Shown one piece after another: positions 61,087 through 64,000 of a stretch of DNA of 64,000 nt. The stretch's first letter is position 1. Each line of letters starts with the position of its first letter. Under the pieces are notes generated by a model. It did no database searches and was not told where the DNA came from. It saw only the letters and a list, made by a program, of their open reading frames with translations. The stretch covers positions 4,748-68,747 of the forward strand of contig JAVBPS010000011.1 in assembly GCA_031549495.1 (NCBI GenBank), read 5' to 3'. This stretch comes from JAVBOW01 sp031549495. Its GTDB lineage: Bacteria > Bacteroidota > Bacteroidia > Bacteroidales > Rikenellaceae. The position numbers and the translations under genes were made by a program.

Positions 61087-62034
61087 CTATTTTTTCTCGT
61101 ACATTTTAAGGAACTGGCTCAGGGTTATCATGAAGGTGTTGCCCTGGAAGCGGTCGCGGGCTCCGGTTTCGGCCAACCAGCGGAGGCTGACGGAGGTTCT
61201 GCTTTTGGGGTAGAAGGCGTTGGCTTCCAGGCCGACGGCCCATACGTGGTCTTTGACCCCGGGGATGGTGGTCCCGGTCTGGCCTACGGCGATCCGGTCG
61301 TCGGTCATCTTGAATTGGCCGTAGTAGACTACCCCGAAATTGATCGGCATCGGGATCTTGGAGCCCCTGATCGGGCAATAAAAAGTTTTGCCGGCGCCGC
61401 CTTCAAGGGTGAGGATGTCGCCTGCGCGGGTTTCGCTGTCCTTCTTTTTACTGTGGATCTCGTAGAAGCCGACGGTCGAGACGTTCCACTTACGCTCTTT
61501 GTCGAAGTAGAAAGTTCCCCCGGCCGAGAACTCGTTCGTCCACATGCCCAGGCCGCTGTTCTTATCGCCGCCGTAGGAGTAACGACCGGTAGGTAAGTAG
61601 AGGGAGTAGCCCGCGATTACATCGCCCCGCTTGAAATGCCAGCCCAACTGGACAGGCTGCAAAAAAGTGTCGCTCAGGTTGAAAGGCGACTTCGAATCGC
61701 TATTACTGCTCTGCAACCTGTTATCCGCAAAGCAGAACAAAACTGTAGCCCCATAATTAGCCCCCAGGATCTTCCAATTGGTGACCAGAGTACCACCAAC
61801 CCCAGTCAGAAACTCATTGATGCCGAGATTACTACCGATTTTATCCCCGCTCCCATTCATCAACTTGGAAGCATCATAAGAATAAAGCGGAACCGAAATG
61901 ATCAGCGAAGGAGGCGCCTGAGTCCCCGCCGAAAGCCCAAAATCCCCCAACAAGTGATCCCCCTTCAACTGTGCCTGCGCAGCAAAGCCGCAACCAAGCA
62001 GCAAAAAAGCCGCAAAAAACAAACTCTTTTTCAT
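61087..62034 (-). CDS. Outer-membrane protein of the MetA-pathway/SphA-like family
   Basis: A 315-aa exported barrel protein: signal peptide (FAAFLLLGCGFAAQAQ), then barrel strands. The pattern FLQPVQLGWHFKRGDVIAGYSLYLPTGRY, with a later GxxTxYxD segment, matches the family annotated as MetA pathway of phenol degradation, a loose name for a porin-like group. No aromatic-catabolism genes are nearby, so the name should not be taken as function. The start is taken as ATG 62,034; the longer frame would begin with TTG. Confidence 0.82.
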   Translation of the reverse strand: MKKSLFFAAFLLLGCGFAAQAQLKGDHLLGDFGLSAGTQAPPSLIISVPLYSYDASKLMNGSGDKIGSNLGINEFLTGVGGTLVTNWKILGANYGATVLFCFADNRLQSSNSDSKSPFNLSDTFLQPVQLGWHFKRGDVIAGYSLYLPTGRYSYGGDKNSGLGMWTNEFSAGGTFYFDKERKWNVSTVGFYEIHSKKKDSETRAGDILTLEGGAGKTFYCPIRGSKIPMPINFGVVYYGQFKMTDDRIAVGQTGTTIPGVKDHVWAVGLEANAFYPKSRTSVSLRWLAETGARDRFQGNTFMITLSQFLKMYEKK

Positions 62035-62128
62035 AATAATCAAAACTACCTCCCCCGCTCCAACCCGCCAGAAAACCCGCCGGACCGCAGAGAATCAACT
62101 CCCTACATTCAAAAGCTATGCCAGCCTG

Positions 62129-62384
62129 CAATCGCCGCTTTTTGGAAAAAGCGGCACCAAAAACTTTTCTGAAAACTTCGTTTTCTGATATTTAGATTGC
62201 TCGGAGATTTTGAAAGAGGTCTTTAGATAGAAAGAGTCCCCGGTGGATGGCTTGCGGATCGTGGCAAGCGAATCACCGGGGACTCTTTCTATCTAAAGAC
62301 CTCTAGTAAGTCCGAAAAAACTAAATCATTGGATACGCAGTATCCACAAAAGTTTTGGGGCGCCTTTTTCAAAAGGCGCGATTA
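62129..62384. repeat. Multi-hairpin element, copy 2
   Basis: The five-stem architecture of the element at 16,654-16,909, in mirror arrangement for the outer arms: GCCGCTTTTT stem (about 62,135-62,155), GAAAAC-TTC-GTTTTC, perfect 31-bp core stem (62,215-62,245 with 62,274-62,304), GGATAC-GCA-GTATCC, and CGCCTTTTT stem (about 62,361-62,379). The right end abuts the MFS transporter stop. The gap 62,035-62,381 holds no gene. Confidence 0.93.
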
Positions 62385-63812
62385 GAGGTCGGTAATGGGT
62401 TTGAATTTCGGGACGAGGGTTTTCATGATGGACCAGCCGATGAGGTAGGCTACGGCGCAGACGCAGAAGATAATGAAGTATCCTGCGGGCTTGCCGGTGA
62501 ATCCCATGAAGGTCATTTGGGTTTGGTCGGCGTATACGAAGAGGTCTCCGGCGTTCCATTGGAGGAGCATCGAGCCGATACCGCCGGCCATGCCTCCGAT
62601 CCCGGTGATGGTGGCGATGGCTTTTTTGGGGAACATATCTCCGATGGTGGAGAAGATGTTGGCGGACCAGGATTGGTGTGCGGCGCCTCCGATACCGATC
62701 ATGATGACGGGGAGCCAGGGGGAGATGGTACCGAGGGGTTGGGCGAGCAGCACGACCAGGGGGAAGAAGGCAAAGATGAGCATGGCCTGCATGCGGGCGG
62801 CGTAGGGGTTTTTGCCGGTGCGGTTGATGATGATGGTGGGGAGTTTACCGCCGTAGATGGAGAGCATGGTGATGGCGTAGAGGGTGAATATCAGGGCCAT
62901 GCCTAAGCCTTCGGAGGTTTTGATGCCGAACTGGGTGTTCAGGTAGGAGGGGGTCCAGAAGAGGAAGAACCACCATACGCCGTCGGTCATGAATTTACCC
63001 ACGGCGAAGGCCCAGGTCTGGCGGTAGGAGAAGCATTTGAGGAACGATACCTTTTGGTTAGCCTCCTGCTTGGGGGTTTCCTCGCCGTCGGTAGCGTCCT
63101 GCTCGATGTAGGCGAGCTCGGCGGCGTTCACGTGCTTGCTTTTGGCGGGGGGAGCGTACATGAAGACCCAGAATCCCATCCAGACGAAGCCCAGGGCGCC
63201 GATCACGATGAAGGCCATTTCCCAGCCCCAGGCTTTGGCCAGCAAGGGGATGGAGAGGGGGGCGAACAGCGCGCCTACGGAGGCGCCGGCGTTGAAGATC
63301 GAGGTGGCGAAGGCGCGGTCGCGCTTGGGGAAGTATTCGGCCGTGACCTTGATGGCGGCGGGGAAGTTGCCCGCTTCGCCGATCGCCAGCACGCACCGCG
63401 CGACGATGAAACAATACATGCTTATGGTGGCGATCACTACCGCCACGTCGCCTGTGGCTTTGGCCAGTTCGGCGGCTGAGCCGAGGCCTACGTGCGCTTC
63501 GGTGACCACGCCGCACAGGGCGTGCATACAGGCGCCGACGGACCATACGCCGATGGCCCACAGGAAGCCCCGGCGCGATCCCAGCCAGTCGACGAAACGG
63601 CCGGCGAAGAGCATGCCGATGGCGTAGACGATCGAGAAGATGGCGGTGATCTTGCCGTAGTGCATCTCGTTCCAGTGGAACTCGGGCTTGATGAATTCGT
63701 CCCAGGTCAGGGAGAGTACCTGGCGGTCGAGGTAGTTGATCGTGGTGGCGAAGAACAGCAGGGCGCAGATCGCCCAGCGGTAGTTCGTCATGGTTTGTTT
63801 CATTTCATTCAT
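62382..63812 (-). CDS. MFS transporter, ACS/ExuT-like (probable hexuronate or organic anion uptake)
   Basis: A 476-aa inner-membrane protein with about 12 transmembrane segments and the MFS loop motif FVDWLGSRRGFLWA between TM2 and TM3. TINYLDRQVLSL near the start and AIGEAGNFPAAIKVTAEYFPKRDR (TM4 region) are hallmarks of the anion:cation symporter family, including ExuT and GudP. In Bacteroidetes these are usually hexuronate transporters. No uronate catabolic gene is in view, so the substrate stays tentative. The upstream region (63,813-64,000) shows no further gene. Confidence 0.9.
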   Translation of the reverse strand: MNEMKQTMTNYRWAICALLFFATTINYLDRQVLSLTWDEFIKPEFHWNEMHYGKITAIFSIVYAIGMLFAGRFVDWLGSRRGFLWAIGVWSVGACMHALCGVVTEAHVGLGSAAELAKATGDVAVVIATISMYCFIVARCVLAIGEAGNFPAAIKVTAEYFPKRDRAFATSIFNAGASVGALFAPLSIPLLAKAWGWEMAFIVIGALGFVWMGFWVFMYAPPAKSKHVNAAELAYIEQDATDGEETPKQEANQKVSFLKCFSYRQTWAFAVGKFMTDGVWWFFLFWTPSYLNTQFGIKTSEGLGMALIFTLYAITMLSIYGGKLPTIIINRTGKNPYAARMQAMLIFAFFPLVVLLAQPLGTISPWLPVIMIGIGGAAHQSWSANIFSTIGDMFPKKAIATITGIGGMAGGIGSMLLQWNAGDLFVYADQTQMTFMGFTGKPAGYFIIFCVCAVAYLIGWSIMKTLVPKFKPITDL

Positions 63813-64000
63813 CGGTATCGCGGTTTAGTTTTTTTGGATTGATGTTTTGCAAGGTACGAAAAAGATTTTAAGCGGACGAAGCGGAATCGATTATCTTCCG
63901 GTTGTCCGTCAATTGGAAGGCGGGGCGGGGGAAAAAAAAACTATAGGTGTAATGTTTGAAGGTGGTGGGCACCTTGAGGTTGGGTGGGCGGAGGTGTGTG

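Noticed and set aside
62041..62048. TAGTTTTG on the minus strand as a promoter for the outer-membrane gene at 62,034
   Set aside because: It matches TAnnTTTG but lies only 7 bp from the ATG and has no -33 at the right distance.

Overview
The window is a chromosomal segment of a GC-rich Bacteroidales bacterium, most likely Alistipes or another Rikenellaceae. The grounds are families largely confined to Bacteroidetes (DUF4270, DUF4249, DUF4290, DUF5689, BACON), TonB-dependent receptors paired with lipoproteins, Bacteroidetes-type promoters (TTTG, about 20 nt, TAnnTTTG), a zinc-ligand-poor ribosomal protein L36, and high GC content for this order. The genus is inferred from these features, not from a marker alignment.

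Layout. 1-24.9 kb is mostly housekeeping: the 3' part of ppdK, an SpxB-like pyruvate oxidase, topA, a short starch-synthase-like protein overlapping a DUF4270 lipoprotein, queA, a purN-pepE-radC unit, two tandem beta-barrel genes, acpP-fabF-rnc, a DUF4290 gene, a sigma-54 activator, and an overlapping chain crp-like / waaA / TonB receptor / DUF4249, then yraN. 25.1-36.4 kb is an accessory operon on the minus strand: a 1263-residue surface lipoprotein, two BACON-NUC nuclease lipoproteins, an EEP-family nuclease or phosphodiesterase, a TonB receptor and a DUF5689 lipoprotein. I read it as a candidate surface system for degrading and importing extracellular nucleic acid. leuS and two tandem seven-repeat lipoproteins follow. 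42.2-60.8 kb is one long ribosomal cluster (str, S10, spc and alpha) including fusA, secY, map, infA and rpoA. The window closes with a MetA-type outer-membrane protein and an ExuT-like MFS transporter.

Between the genes lie many palindromic elements of several families. Two copies of a 256-bp multi-hairpin element (about 16,654-16,909 and 62,129-62,384) stand out. Every stem differs between the copies, yet pairing is preserved. Two good sigma-54 promoter matches are also present. One lies upstream of the activator gene and the other faces a perfect terminator with no gene between them, which would give a short non-coding RNA. The strongest candidates for something undescribed are the nuclease/TonB operon, the covarying hairpin element and the sigma-54-driven small RNA. 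No tRNA, rRNA, CRISPR array, transposase or phage gene was seen.
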